64,000 bases of DNA from Bos javanicus. Taxonomy: Eukaryota > Chordata > Mammalia > Artiodactyla > Bovidae. The first letter of the stretch is position 1. Every line of letters begins with the position of its first letter. Made by a program: the position numbers and the translations under genes. Location: positions 53,388,878 through 53,452,877 of the forward strand of contig NC_083878.1 of NCBI RefSeq assembly GCF_032452875.1. The letters run 5' to 3'. Below are positions 10,826 to 22,111 of the stretch, piece after piece. Below the pieces are notes generated by a model. That model was not told where the DNA came from. It made no database searches and was given only the letters and a program-made list of their open reading frames with translations.

Positions 10826-11330
10826 AAGATTTTTAACTTATATATGAGACTTTTATCAAGCTAATTGTTCTCAGGCACACTGACTTAGGCAAGAGTCACC
10901 TTCTATGTGTGGCAGAAGAATTACTAATCATCATGCCTTTTGAAACATAAATCAAGAAGCCCCTGAGAAATCCTAAATCATTACCTGACTACACACATAG
11001 CTGTAATTAATGACTGTTTGTAAAAGACTCTAGAGATGAAAAGCACCTTAATTGGAGTAACTCTCAATCATGCAGATGGATAAAATCCAAAGCAAATGGA
11101 AATATTAGGATGGATGCATTATTTTACTAGAGTAACAGGACATTAAATGCAATTTTTTTCCCCTCTTGGTATTTCATTTGGTGTTTCAAGCTAAAAACAA
11201 TGTGTTATGCATTCTAAATAGAGCTATGTTCATGTCCCATGGGACATAATAAGAAAAAATCTGTAATTGCTCGTTTGGCTCTTACTTCCCTTAAAATACC
11301 TCCAGTCTAAGCAAGAAACAGAAAATTACA
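10826..11330. other. no gene or repeat recognised
   Basis: Non-repetitive sequence with TAATTA-like words (for example gctgtaattaatgac near 11000). No frame or splice context. Confidence 0.4.
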
Positions 11331-11340
11331 TTGAAAGGAA

Positions 11341-11355
11341 TTTTTTTTTTTTTTT
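11341..11355. repeat. poly-T run between short direct repeats
   Basis: Fifteen T bracketed by ttgaaaggaa (11331-11340) and ttgaaaggaat (11354-11364). Could be a minimal retro-insertion consisting only of tail, or slippage. Confidence 0.7.
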
Positions 11356-11650
11356 GAAAGGAATTTGTAGGAGCAAATATCACTTTGGTGTTTTGCCTCT
11401 CCCAAGAGACGAGAGAAGGAGGAATGTGCTTTCCCATTCTCAAACCTAGGAGAATGGAGATTCTTAAAAAAATGAATCACTTAAATATCATATATTAATG
11501 CATATATGTGGAATCTAGAAAAATGTATATATGAACTTATTTCCAGGGCAGGAGTTGAAATACAGACATAAAGAAGGGACATGTGAATGCAGAGGGGTAG
11601 GGGGAGGGAAAGTGGGAAGATAGGATGAATTGGGAGACTAGGATTGGCAT

Positions 11651-13272
11651 CAGATCAGATCAGATCAGTTGCTCAGTCGTGTTCGACCCTTTGCGACCCC
11701 ATGAATCACAACACGCCAGGCCTCCCTGTCCATCACCAACTCCTGGAGTTCACTCAGACTCACATCCATCAAGTCAGCGATGCCATCCAGCCATCTCATC
11801 CTCTGTCGTCCCCTTCTCCTCCGGCCCCCAATCCCTCCCAGCATCAGAGTCTTTTCCAATGAGTCAACTCTTCCCGTGAGGTGGCCAAAGAACTGGAGTC
11901 TCAGCTTTAGCATCATTCCTTCCAAAGAAATCCCAGGGCTGATCTCCTTCAGAATGGACTGGTTGGATCTCCTTGCAGTCCAAGGGACTCTCAAGAGTCT
12001 TCTCCAACACTACAGTTCAAAAGCATCAATATTTCGGCGCTCAGCCTTCTTCACAGTCCAACTCTCACATCCATACATGACCACAGGAAAAACCATAGCC
12101 TTGACTAGACAAACCTTTGTTGGCAAAGTAATGTCTCTGCTTTTGAATATGCTATCTAGGTTGGTCATAAATTTCCTTCCAAGGAGTAAGTGTCTTTTAA
12201 TTTCATGGCTGCAGTCACCATCTGCAGTGATTTTGGAGCCCAGAAAAATAAAGTCTGACACTGTTTCCACTGTTTACCCATCTATTTCCCATGAAGTGGT
12301 GGGACCAGATGCCATGATCTTTGTTTTCTGAATGTTGAGCTTTAAGCCAACTTTTTCACTCTCCACTTTTACTTTCATCAAGAGGCTTTTGAGTTCGTCT
12401 TCACTTTCTGCCATAAGGGTGGTGTCATCTACATATCTGAGGTTATTGATATTTCTCCTGGCAATCTTGATTCCAGTTTGTGTTTCTTCCAGTCCAGCGT
12501 TTCTCACGATGTACTCTGCATAGAAGTTAAATAAACAGGGTGACAATATACAGCCTTGACGAACTCCTTTTCCTATTTGGAACTAGTCTGTTGTTCCATG
12601 TCCAGTTCTAACTGTTGCTTCCTGACCTGCATACAGATTTCTCAAGAGGCAGGTCAGGTGGTCTGGTATTCCCATCTCTTTCAGAATTTTCCACAGTTTA
12701 TTGTGATCCACACAGTCAAAGGCTTTGGCATAGTCAATAAAGCAGAAATAGATGTTTTTCTGGAACTCTCCTGCTTTTTCTATGATCCAATGGATGTTGG
12801 CAATTTGATCTCTGGTTCCTCTGCCTTTTCTAAAACCAGCTTGAACATCAGGGAGTTCAAGGTTCACATATTGCTGAAGCCTGGCTTGGAGAATTTTGAA
12901 TATTACTTTACTAGCATGTGAGATGAGTGCAATTGTGCGGTAGTTTGAGCATTCTTTGGCATTGCCTTTCTTTGGGATTGGAATGAAAACTGACCTTTTC
13001 CAGTCCTGTGGCCACTGCTGAGTTTTCCAAATTTGCTGGCATATTGAGTGCAGCACTTTCACAGCATCATCTTTCAGGATTTGAAATAGTTCAACTGGAA
13101 TTCCATCACCTCCACTAGCATTGTTCGTAGTGATGCTTTCTAAGGCCCACTTGACTTCACATTCCAGGATGTCTGGCTCTAGGTCAGTGATCACACCATT
13201 GTGATTATCTGGGTCGTGAAGATCTTTTTGTACAGTTCTTCTGTGTATTCTTGCCATCTCTTCTTAATATCT
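11651..13272 (-). mobile_element. BovB LINE, 5'-truncated 1.6 kb copy in L1
   Basis: Begins at its 3' end with a repeated (cagat) tail at 11651-11668 and runs antisense to about 13272. Target duplication gattggcat at 11642-11650 and 13273-13281. Contains RT and C-terminal region, no endonuclease. The best-preserved BovB coding sequence in the window (see pseudogene entry). Confidence 0.95.
11665..13257 (-). pseudogene. BovB reverse transcriptase, one frame with three stops
   Basis: Minus-strand reading from 13257 to 11665 stays in a single frame for 531 codons with no indel, broken only by in-frame stops near 12580 (TAG), 12272 (TAA) and 11996 (TAG). Two of them replace tryptophan codons of other copies. 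RT motif A is intact (FIDYAKAFD with its Asp, about 12720-12760); motif B-like LSPCLFN follows; motif C reads YVDD (about 12430). The missing N-terminus would hold the APE-type endonuclease, so the element cannot be autonomous. RTE-clade ORF2, normally making the cDNA at the target site. Confidence 0.9.
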
Positions 13273-13280
13273 GATTGGCA

Positions 13281-13301
13281 TATATAAATATATATATATA
13301 T
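13281..13301. repeat. short TA-rich tract
   Basis: atat run between the BovB target duplication and the next SINE. Confidence 0.7.
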
Positions 13302-13304
13302 TAT

Positions 13305-13502
13305 TGGGTTTGTTCTGGTGGCTCAGAGGTAAAAGAATCAGCCTGCCAATTCAGGAGACATAGGTTTGATCCCTGGAGAAGGAAATGGCAACCCACTCCA
13401 GTATTCTTGCCTGGGAAATCCCATGCACAGAGGAGCCTGGTGGGCTACAGTCCATTGGTTAGCAAAAAAATCAGACATGACTTAGTGACTAAACAACAAC
13501 AA
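13305..13502 (+). mobile_element. Bov-tA SINE
   Basis: Sense SINE with a slightly decayed head (ctggtggctcagaggtaaaa) and an aacaacaac tail. L1 sequence resumes right after it. Confidence 0.9.
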
Positions 13503-13725
13503 CATATACACTGCTATGTGTTAAATAGATAGCTAGTAGGAAGCTACTCTATAGCTCATGGAACTAAGTACAGTGCTCTGTAATGATCTAGAGGGGTAGG
13601 ATAAGGGTGGAGAGGGAGGAAGGTCCAAGGGGGAGAGGGTATGTGTATGCATATATTTGATTCACTTTGTTGTACAGCAGAAACCAACACAATATTGCCA
13701 AGCAATCATACTCAAATAAAAAAGA

Positions 13726-14221
13726 ATGATTCAGAAACTGATAACTTCTTTCAAAATAGGAGAAGTGGGTGGGTATATTGTGGGCACTTACTGGATGAAA
13801 ACAAAGAAGAAGAATACCATCTCTCTGTTGTCACCAGGATTGCAAAAATGGCAGGAGGTTGGCAAGTATAAATACATACACACATATATGCTTTTTCCAC
13901 TTCCCATACCCTCAAAGATTTAGGGGATTTTGTGACAACCAAAAGTATCACCTATTTCCCAAGTGAGGTCTGAAGTCAGGAAGGAGTCTGACTAGAGCAG
14001 ACAGCAATGTTAGGAAAAAATGAAAAGGCAACAAATTCAGACAAGCTGCAGTTTGGATCATTTATCAGGGCAAATACCTTCCAAATTAACTAGCCAAGGT
14101 ATGTGTTTTTCATGTAAATTACCTACAGAACTAGGTTAGTTTTGTATTTATTCTTGGGACTTTCCCAATTTTGCTTTAAGATACATCCACATTCTTTAAT
14201 AGCCCTTGAGGTTATCCAGTT
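13726..14221. other. no gene recognised
   Basis: Frames of up to 76 codons at 13641-13951 overlap on both strands and show no domain. Nothing else seen. Confidence 0.45.
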
Positions 14222-14438
14222 CCTAAGTCATGTCTGACTCTGTGATCCCATGGACTGCAGCACGCCAGGCTTCAATGTCCTTTACTATCCCCTGGAGTTT
14301 GCTCAACCTTATGTCCATTGAGTCAGTGATGCCATCCAATCAACTCTTCCTCTGTCGTCCCCTTCTCCTCCTGCCCTCAATCTTTCCCAGCATTAGGGTC
14401 TTTTCCAATGAATGGGCTCTTTGCATCATAATCCTTAG
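14222..14438 (-). mobile_element. BovB 3' end, 5'-truncated
   Basis: Antisense BovB terminus ending at the point equivalent to 'tttgcatca'. Confidence 0.87.
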
Positions 14439-14703
14439 TGTTAACACAATCAGTAATATAAGCCTCATCTCATGACTACTACCTGAGGAATTAGTTCCTG
14501 AAATAAGTATGTGTCCTATTTCCTTTTTTCCAGACAATGTACATTTATTTTTCAGCAGTTTGTCAAAAGCAAAATAAAAATCTCAATATGTCTTTGCTTA
14601 AACAAGTGGAGGTTTGTTACTAATAACTGAAAAGATACATTCACAATGGCAGCAGACCGATTTCAACAGGTAGAATCTCTTCTGTTGGCCTAGCAGACTT
14701 TCT

Positions 14704-14826
14704 GGAGAAGGAACTGGCAACCCACTCCAGTATTCTTGCCTGTAGAGTCCCGTGGACAGGGGAGCCTGGTGGGCTGCTGTCCATGAGATCACACAGAGTC
14801 AGACCTGACTGAAGCGACTTAGCAGC
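14704..14826 (+). mobile_element. Bov-tA SINE, 5'-truncated, perfect target duplication
   Basis: Lacks the tRNA-derived head and begins in the ggagaagg region; the tail ends in (agc)n. Perfect 12-base duplication agcagactttct at 14692-14703 and 14827-14838, showing that the truncation happened at insertion and not later. Confidence 0.95.
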
Positions 14827-15087
14827 AGCAGACTTTCTCACACTCACCAAGGTCACTGCTTCCTGCCAATGCATGGTAGAAGGCATGCTGGAAGGCATTT
14901 CAGAGGCTAGCATTGTGAGGTACCTAAGACCCATGATTCCATTGTTGACTTCCTACTGCTTCGCTAGTGTCAATTTTTCAGTTTCTGTGGTATTGGAAAG
15001 CTGTCATTTGACCATAAGGATATGCATGTGATAACATTTTCTCCGCCAATAGGCAGGGGGCAGAAATGAGACAATGAAATGAAATGA

Positions 15088-15307
15088 GCCCACAGACTGC
15101 AACAGGCCAGGCTCCCCTGTCCTTCACTATCTCCCAGAGTTTGCTCAAATTCATGTCCATTGAGTCAGTGGTGCTGTCTAATCATCTCATTCTCTACCAC
15201 CCACTTCTCCTTTTGCCTTCAATCTTTCCCAGCATCAGGGTCTTTTTCAATGAGTCAGCTCTTCACATCAGGTGGCCAAAATCTTAAGAGCTTTAGTATT
15301 AGCAACA
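15088..15307 (-). mobile_element. BovB 3' end, short copy
   Basis: Antisense BovB terminus reaching the 'agcttcagcatcag'-equivalent point, where the 3' end of a second BovB follows directly. Confidence 0.85.
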
Positions 15308-16850
15308 GTCAGTTCAGTTCAGTCACTAAGTAGTGTCTGACTGTTTGCATCCCCATGGACTCAGCATGCCAGGCTTCCTTGTCCATCACCAATTCCCTGA
15401 GTTTACTCAAACTCATGTCCATTGAGTCGGTGATGCCATCCAACCATCTCATCCTCTGTCATCCCCTTCTCCTTCCTTCAATCTTTCCCAGACTCAGGGT
15501 CTTTTCCATTGAGTCAGTTCTTTGCATCAGGTGGCCAAAGTACTTCCAATGCAACAGTACTTCCAATGAATATTCAGGACTTATTTTCTTTAGGATTGAC
15601 TGGTTTGATCTTCTTGTTCTTCAAGGGACTCTCAAGAGTCCTCTCCAGTACCACAATCTTAAAGCGTTAATTCTTCAACACTCAGCCTTCTCTATGGTCC
15701 AAAATGCACATACATACATGACTACTGGAAAAATGATAGCTTTGACTCTGCAGACTTCTGTCAGCAAGGTGATGTCTCTGCTTTTTAATATGCTGTCGAG
15801 GTTTGTCATAGCTTTCCTTCCAAGGAGAATGTGTCTTTTAATTTCATGGCTGCAGTTACCTTCTGTGGTGATTTTGGAGCCCAAGGGAGAAAAATGAAAT
15901 CTGTCACTGTTTCCACTTTTTGACCTTCTATTTACCATGAAGTGATGGGACTGGATGCCATGATCTTAGTTTTCTGAATGTTGAGCTTTAAGCCAGCTTC
16001 TTCACTCTCCTCTTTCACCCTCATCAAGAGGCTCTTTAGTTCCTCTTCACTTTCTGCCATTAGAGTGGTATCATTTGAGACTGTGGATATTTCTCCTGGC
16101 AATCTTGGTTCCAGCTTGTGATTCATCCAGCCTGAAATTTTGCATGATGTACTCCGCATATAAGTTAAATAAGCAAGGTGACAATATACAGCCTGGTCAT
16201 ATTCCTTTCCCAAATTTAAACCAGTCAGTCCATTGTTCCATGTCCAGTTCTAACTGTTGCTTGACATACATATAGTTTTCTCAGGAGACAGGTAAGATGA
16301 TCTGGTATTCCCATGTCTTTAAGAATTTTCCATAGTTTGTTGTGATCCACTTCATTTGGCATAGTCAATGAAGCAGAAATAGATGGTTATCTGAAACTTT
16401 CTTTCTTCATGAATATTGTCAATTTGATCTCTGATTCCTCTGCCTCTTCAAAACCCAGCTTGTACATCTAGAAGTTCTGGTTCAAATACAGCTGGAGTCT
16501 AGCTTGAAGGATTTTGACCATAATCTTGCTAGCATGTGAAATTAACACAATTTTATGATAGTATGAACAGCCTTTGGTGTTGTCCTTTGGGACTGGAATG
16601 AAAACAGACCTTTTCCAACTCTATGGTCACTGCTGAGTTTTCTGTTTGCCAACATAGTAAATGCAGCCCTTTAATTTAGGAATTTAAACACTCCATCTGA
16701 AATCCCTCCAATAGCTTTGTTTATCATCATGCTTCCCAAGGCCAATTTGACTTCATACTCCAGGATGTCTGCCTCTGTGTGAGTGACCACACCATCATGG
16801 TTATTCAGACCATTAAGACCTTTTTTGTATAGTTCTTTTGTGTGCTTTTC
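15308..16850 (-). mobile_element. BovB, 1.5 kb antisense copy, RT part
   Basis: Starts with the cagttcagttcag 3' tail next to the previous copy and covers the C-terminal half of the ORF to the region upstream of RT. Many indels; the YADD segment near 16060-16080 is damaged by a deletion, so no active site remains. Open frames on either strand are fragments only. Confidence 0.9.
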
Positions 16851-17739
16851 TAGAAGTTTTTAAGTATTGATGAAGTATTTATTAGGTTTCTGTGAAATTA
16901 TACCTCTCTTTGCATGTGTTTCTTTAAAATCTTTAAAACAGGCTTTAAAAATAATAATATTAATAATAATACCTCTGAAGTTGTCATATACTGGAAAGAA
17001 GAGCTTGACCTAAGTCCTTTGATAAAGTATCTTTATCCTCTGGCAAAATTCTAATATAATATTGTAATTATTAAACATCAATCAGTTTCTCACCATGTTC
17101 TATAATTTCCAATATATTTGAGTGGTATAGTTGTGCAAAACTCCTTTCTGTCCCAGATTCCAGGAGATCCAAATCTGTGATGCTATTTTATATTTTATTT
17201 TATAGTGAAAATAGTATAAATGTTAGACCCAAAAAGAAATGGGTACATTTGGACTTTCCTTTTTAGCCTCAATTTATTCATCAACAATAGAAAGAAAATT
17301 TCACACCCCTCAGAGATTTTTTTGAAAATTAAATTAATTAAAATATTATGTGTTATATTCTATCTTATATAAAGTATGTATTCAATATTAAATCTGCTAA
17401 AATCATCCTTATTTTTTCCTTTATTTTTACTGTACCTAACATGAAACCAGATATTTTGATTTATTTAAAGTAAAATTTTAATGACCTATGTAGGATCTTC
17501 TTCTTCTACTTGACCTTTTCAGATAAATTGAATTTTTTTCCCTTCAAATATTTATTGAGTGCCTGTGATGCTGAGTACAGAAATCCTTGATCCTGTAGGC
17601 ATTAAAATGATGAATTAGAAATTGATCTATATTTAAAAAAAAAAAGTCAAAATTCAGTGAAACATATAACGTGTGTCTATACGTAATTTGAATACAAAGA
17701 AAAAAACAACAAAAAAGTGCAAAAAATTAGGATATGGAA
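16851..17739. other. no gene recognised
   Basis: AT-rich. A short segment near 17548-17590 ('aaatatttattgagtgcctg') recalls an old mammalian repeat; otherwise nothing seen. Confidence 0.45.
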
Positions 17740-17955
17740 TTATGCTTTTGAACTGTGGTGCTGGAGAAGACTCTTGAGATTCCCTTGGACAGCACAGAGA
17801 CCAAACTAGTCAATCGTAAAGGAAATCAGCCCTTAATATTCATTGCAAGGACAGATGTTGAAGCTGAAGCTCCAATAGTTTGGCCACTTAATGCAAAGAG
17901 TAGACTCATTGGGCAATACCTTGATGCTGGGAAAGATTGATGGCAAGAGGAAGGA
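17740..17955 (+). mobile_element. BovB internal piece joined to a SINE
   Basis: Sense BovB from the 'cttttgaactgtggtgc' point to the 'ggcaagagga' point. It lacks the BovB 3' end; Bov-tA sequence starts instead at 17956. Confidence 0.85.
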
Positions 17956-18195
17956 GGCTTCCCAGGTGGCACTAGTGGTAAGGAACCCACCTACCATGTG
18001 GGTTAATATATAAGAGATATAAGATATAAGAGATATAAGAGATATGGGTTTGAACCCTGGGTCAGGAAGATCCCCTGGAGAAGGGCATGGAAACCCACTT
18101 CAATATTCTTGCCTGGAGAATCCCATGGACAGAGGAGCCTGGTGGACTATGGTCCATAGTGTTGCAAAGAGTTGAACACAATGAAAACATCTAAG
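17956..18195 (+). mobile_element. Bov-tA SINE with an internal tandem expansion
   Basis: Sense SINE. Between the tRNA-like A and B box regions (18003-18048) an 'agatataag'-type unit is repeated several times, which lengthens the promoter spacing compared with the other copies here. Confidence 0.88.
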
Positions 18196-18450
18196 GATAA
18201 CAAGACAGCAGGACAGCAGATAGGACTTTTTGCTTAACTGCAGATCTCCAGGTTTATCCAGAGCCTTTTGAACTTTGTTATATATAGTTAGATTAACACT
18301 ACATCTGGATGCTATTCAGGCAATGTAAGAAAGTGACATGGTGGGGTTACCTCATGGCAGAAGTAAAGCAAGTTGCTGAATGCCCATTCTGAAGCACATA
18401 CCTAGAGAGGGGCATCTGTGTGTCCTTCTAATGCATGTATGCTCATCCCC

Positions 18451-18530
18451 TTGGGCTCCTCTGTCCATGGGATTCTCCAGGCAAGAATACTGAAGTGGGT
18501 TGCCATTGCCTATTCCAGTGGATACCCTAG
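18451..18530 (-). mobile_element. Bov-tA SINE fragment
   Basis: Only the middle of the SINE is present (ggctcctctgtccatggg to the 'ttgcc' block), antisense. Confidence 0.8.
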
Positions 18531-19533
18531 TATCCCATAGTTAATGTACAGGCAGGCGGTCTTCAATACCAGTTTGTTTGATTCAAAATCTTGATATTCT
18601 TAAGACTCTGGGAGTAAGTCCTGAGTTTTTCTGTTTCCTTAGACTTGCTATTTTCCAGAACTCAGTTGCACATCTGCTTTCTGATTTCTGGATCTCAGAC
18701 TTCTGACTCAGCCTCTTTCAAGAGCCTGGACAATTTCACTGCATATTCCTACATTTAACTTATCAAATATTTGACAAATATAATGCAAGGTCTCATGTAA
18801 ATGTATTTGTAAGAGTCTTGTAAAATTACAAAATAGCCATATTTCTCTGATTTGACACTAAAACAGTATTTCAGATTTCCCTGACTCTCGTTCATCTAAT
18901 TATGGAATACATGGACATTTCTAGTGCACACAGGGCTCAGTAGGAAAAGTCTAAGGATTTTAAAATCCAGTGCATCTGGAGTGGTGACACTTCTCCATCT
19001 GTGAGTAGGACAGAAAGGTGGGGCAGGCATAATCTCAACCCTTGGACCTTGCAGCTGTTTGACAGCTACGGATCTGTTTTGAGTTCTAGGGGCAAAGGAG
19101 GGGAAGTGGCTAGGTAGCAGCCTAGTAACATTTCACTTGAGCCATCTGGTTGAAGAATGTTATATGTTTGAGAAACACATGAACACCTGAGGCAGAGGTG
19201 GGCTTCTTTACAGCAAAAAGAAAAATATATATATTTCAATCTGAAAACAACATGATTCACTCCAGTTATCTTCCTAAGTCCTATTAATCTCTTATTGTTA
19301 TAAAAATATGCAGTATTTTTATTGTAAACATCAGATCAATACTGACAATAATGATCCTAATAACAGGAGAAGAATTGGACAAATCACTTGTAATTAGACA
19401 TTTGGTGGTATTGGAAGAAAACCTTTGTGTTTTGGAAAAAATATGGATTTCTATGAGGTCCTGTTGATGGGTTTTTTGTTCTGTCCTAATTTAAGTCCTG
19501 ACCTGGTCCTGATTTAGTCCCTTTAGTTTATTT
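18531..19533. other. no gene recognised
   Basis: About 1 kb without repeat signatures I can name. A 64-codon minus-strand frame at 19066-19260 has no support. Confidence 0.45.
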
Positions 19534-22111
19534 AGTTCAGTTCAGCCAGTGTCTGACTCTGTGCAACCCCATAGACTGCAGCACAACAGGCTTCCCTGTC
19601 CGTCACCAACTCATAGAGCTCCCTCAAACTAATGTCCATAGAGTCGGTGATGTCATCCAACCATCTCATCCTCTGTCCTCCCTTTCTCCTCCTGCCTTCA
19701 ATCATTCCCAGAATTAGAGTCTTTTCCAATGAGTCAGTTATTTGCCTCAGGTGGCCACAGTATTGGAGCTTCAACATTAGTTCTTTCTATGAATATTCAG
19801 GATTGATTTCCTTCTGGTTTGATCTCCTTGCTGCCCAAGAGACCCTCAAGATTCTTCTTCAACACCAGAGTTCAAAAGTATCAATTTTCAACATTCAGTT
19901 TTCTTTATGGTCCAAATCTCACATCCATACACAACTATTGGAAAAACCATAGCCTTGACTAGATGGACCTTTGCTAACAAAGTAATGTCTCTGCATTTTA
20001 ATATGCTGTCTAGGTTGATAATAGCTTTTCTTCCAATAAGCAAGCATCCTTTAATTTCATTGCTGCAATCACCAACTGCAGTGATTTTGGAGCTCAAGAA
20101 AATAGAGTCTGTCACCATTTCCATTGTTTCCCCATCTATTTGCCATGAAGTCATGGGACCGGATGCCATGATCTTTGTTTTTTGAATGTTGAACTTTACA
20201 CCAGCTTGTTTACTCTCCTCATTCATTTGCATCAAGAGACTCTTTGGTTCCTCTTTGCTTTCTACCATAAAAGTGGTGTCATCTGCATATATGAATTTGT
20301 ATTATTCCCACAAATCTTGATTCCAGCTTGTGCTTCATCCAGCCCAGCATTTCGCATGATGTACTCTGCATATAAGTTAAATAAGCAAGGTGACAATATA
20401 CAGCCTTGATGGACTCCTTTCCTGATTTGGAACCAGTATGTTTTTTCATGTCTGATTCTAACTGCAGCTTCTTGACCTGCATACAGTTCTCTCAGGAGGC
20501 AGGTAAGGTGGTCTGGTAGTCCCATCTCTTGAAGAATTTTCCACAATTTGTTGTGATCCACACAAAGGCTTTAGCATAGTCAGTGAAGCAGAAGTAGATG
20601 CTTTTCTGGAATTCTCTTTATTTTTCTAGGATCCAAAGGATGTTAGCAATTTGATCTCTTGTTCCTCTGCCTTTTCTAAATCTAGCTTGAACATACGAAA
20701 TTTCACAGTTCACATACTGTTGAAACCAGGCTTGGCAAATTTTCAGCATTATTTTGTTAGTGGGTGAGATGAGTGCCATTGTGCAATAGTTTGCATATTT
20801 TTTGTATTGCCTTTCTTTGGGATTGAAATGAAAACTGACCTTTCCAGTCCTGTGGCCATTGCTGTGTTTTCCAAATTTGCTGGCCTATTGACTGCAGCAC
20901 TTTCACACTATCATATTTTAGGATTTGAAATAGCTTAGCTGGGATTCTATTACTTCCACTAGCTTTGTTAGCAGTGGTGCTTCCTAAAGCCCATTTGACT
21001 TCCCATTCCAGGATGTCTGGCTCTAGGTGAGTGATCACATCATTGTGGTGATCTTTGTTGTATAATTCTGTGTATTCTTGCCACCTCCTTTAATATCCTC
21101 TGCTTCTGGTAGGTCCATACAGTTCCTTTGTTGTGCCCATCTTTGCATGAAATGTTCCCTTGGTATCCCTAGTTTTCTTGAAGAGATCTCTAGTCTTTCC
21201 CATTCTATTGTTTTCCTCTATTTCTTTGCATTGATCACGTAGGAAGCCTCTCTTATCTCTCCTTGCTATTCTTTGGAACTGCACTCATATGGATATATCT
21301 TTCCTATTCTCCTTTGCCTTTAGCTTCTCTTCTTTTCTCAGCTCTTTGTAAGGCCTCCTCAGACAACCATTTTGCCTTTTTGCATTTCATTTTCTTAAGA
21401 ATGGTTTTGATCACCACCTCCTGTACAATGTCACAAACCTCCATCCATAGTTCTTCAGGCACTCTGTTGATCAGATCTAATCCCTGGAATCTATTTGTCA
21501 CTTCTATTATATAATCCTAAGGGATTTGATTTAGGTCATACATGAATGGTCTAATGGTTTTTCCCTACTTTCTTCAATTTAAGTCTGAAGTTTGCAATAA
21601 GGAGTTCATGATCTGATCCACAGTCAGCTCGCAGTCTTGTTTCTGCTGACTATATAGAGCTTCTCCAACTTCAGCTTCAAAGAATACAATCAATCTGATT
21701 TCGGTATTGACCATATGGTGATGTCCATGTGTAGAGTCGTCTCTTGTGTTGTTGGAAGATTGTGTTTGCTATGACTAGTGTGTTCTCTTTGTGAAACTCT
21801 GTTAGCCTTTGTCCTGTTTCATTTTGTACTCCAAGACCAATCTTGCCTGTTACTCCAGGTATCTCTTAACTTCCTGCTTTTGCATTCCAGTCCCCTATGA
21901 TGAAAAGGACATATTTTTTTGGTGTTAGTTCTGGAAGGTCTTGTAGGTTTTCAAAGAACCATTCAATTTCAGCTTCTTCGGCATTAGTGGTTGGGGCATA
22001 GACTTGGATTATTGTGATGACAAATGGTTTGCCTTTGAAACAAACAGAGATCATTCTGTCATTTTGAAATTGCACCTGAGTACTGAATTTCAGACTATTT
22101 TGTTGACTATG
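19534..22111 (-). mobile_element. BovB LINE, 2.6 kb antisense copy (EN part and RT)
   Basis: Runs from the 3' tail at 19534 through RT to the middle of the endonuclease at 22111. Truncated inside the EN domain. No clear target duplication found. Confidence 0.93.
19560..22075 (-). pseudogene. BovB endonuclease-RT remnant
   Basis: Minus-strand frames in order from 22075 to 19560: endonuclease segment with VYAPT and GDWNAK motifs (21866-22075), a CGSDHEL catalytic-type SDH motif (codons near 21603-21626), a linker, then RT blocks. Motif A has lost the codons around the second Asp through a small deletion near 20560 and reads TDY; the nucleotides for YADD survive near 20280 but in a shifted frame. 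Several frameshifts and stops make it inactive. Confidence 0.85.

Larger units (their letters stand above)
11478..13725 (+). mobile_element. L1 3' end carrying a BovB and a SINE
   Basis: L1 3'UTR-type sequence at 11478-11650 resumes at about 13503 and ends near 13725 ('gctgattcacttc'-like region, then A-rich). Between lie BovB 11651-13272 and a SINE 13305-13502. So the L1 is the oldest layer. Confidence 0.85.

Noticed and set aside
11780..12331. 183-codon plus-strand frame, among the longest in the window
   Set aside because: It is the antisense shadow of the BovB coding sequence; the same shadow recurs at other antisense BovB copies such as 15355-15897.
18003..18048. Tandem agatataag units as a CRISPR-like or satellite array
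   Set aside because: Units are adjacent without spacers and lie inside a single SINE.
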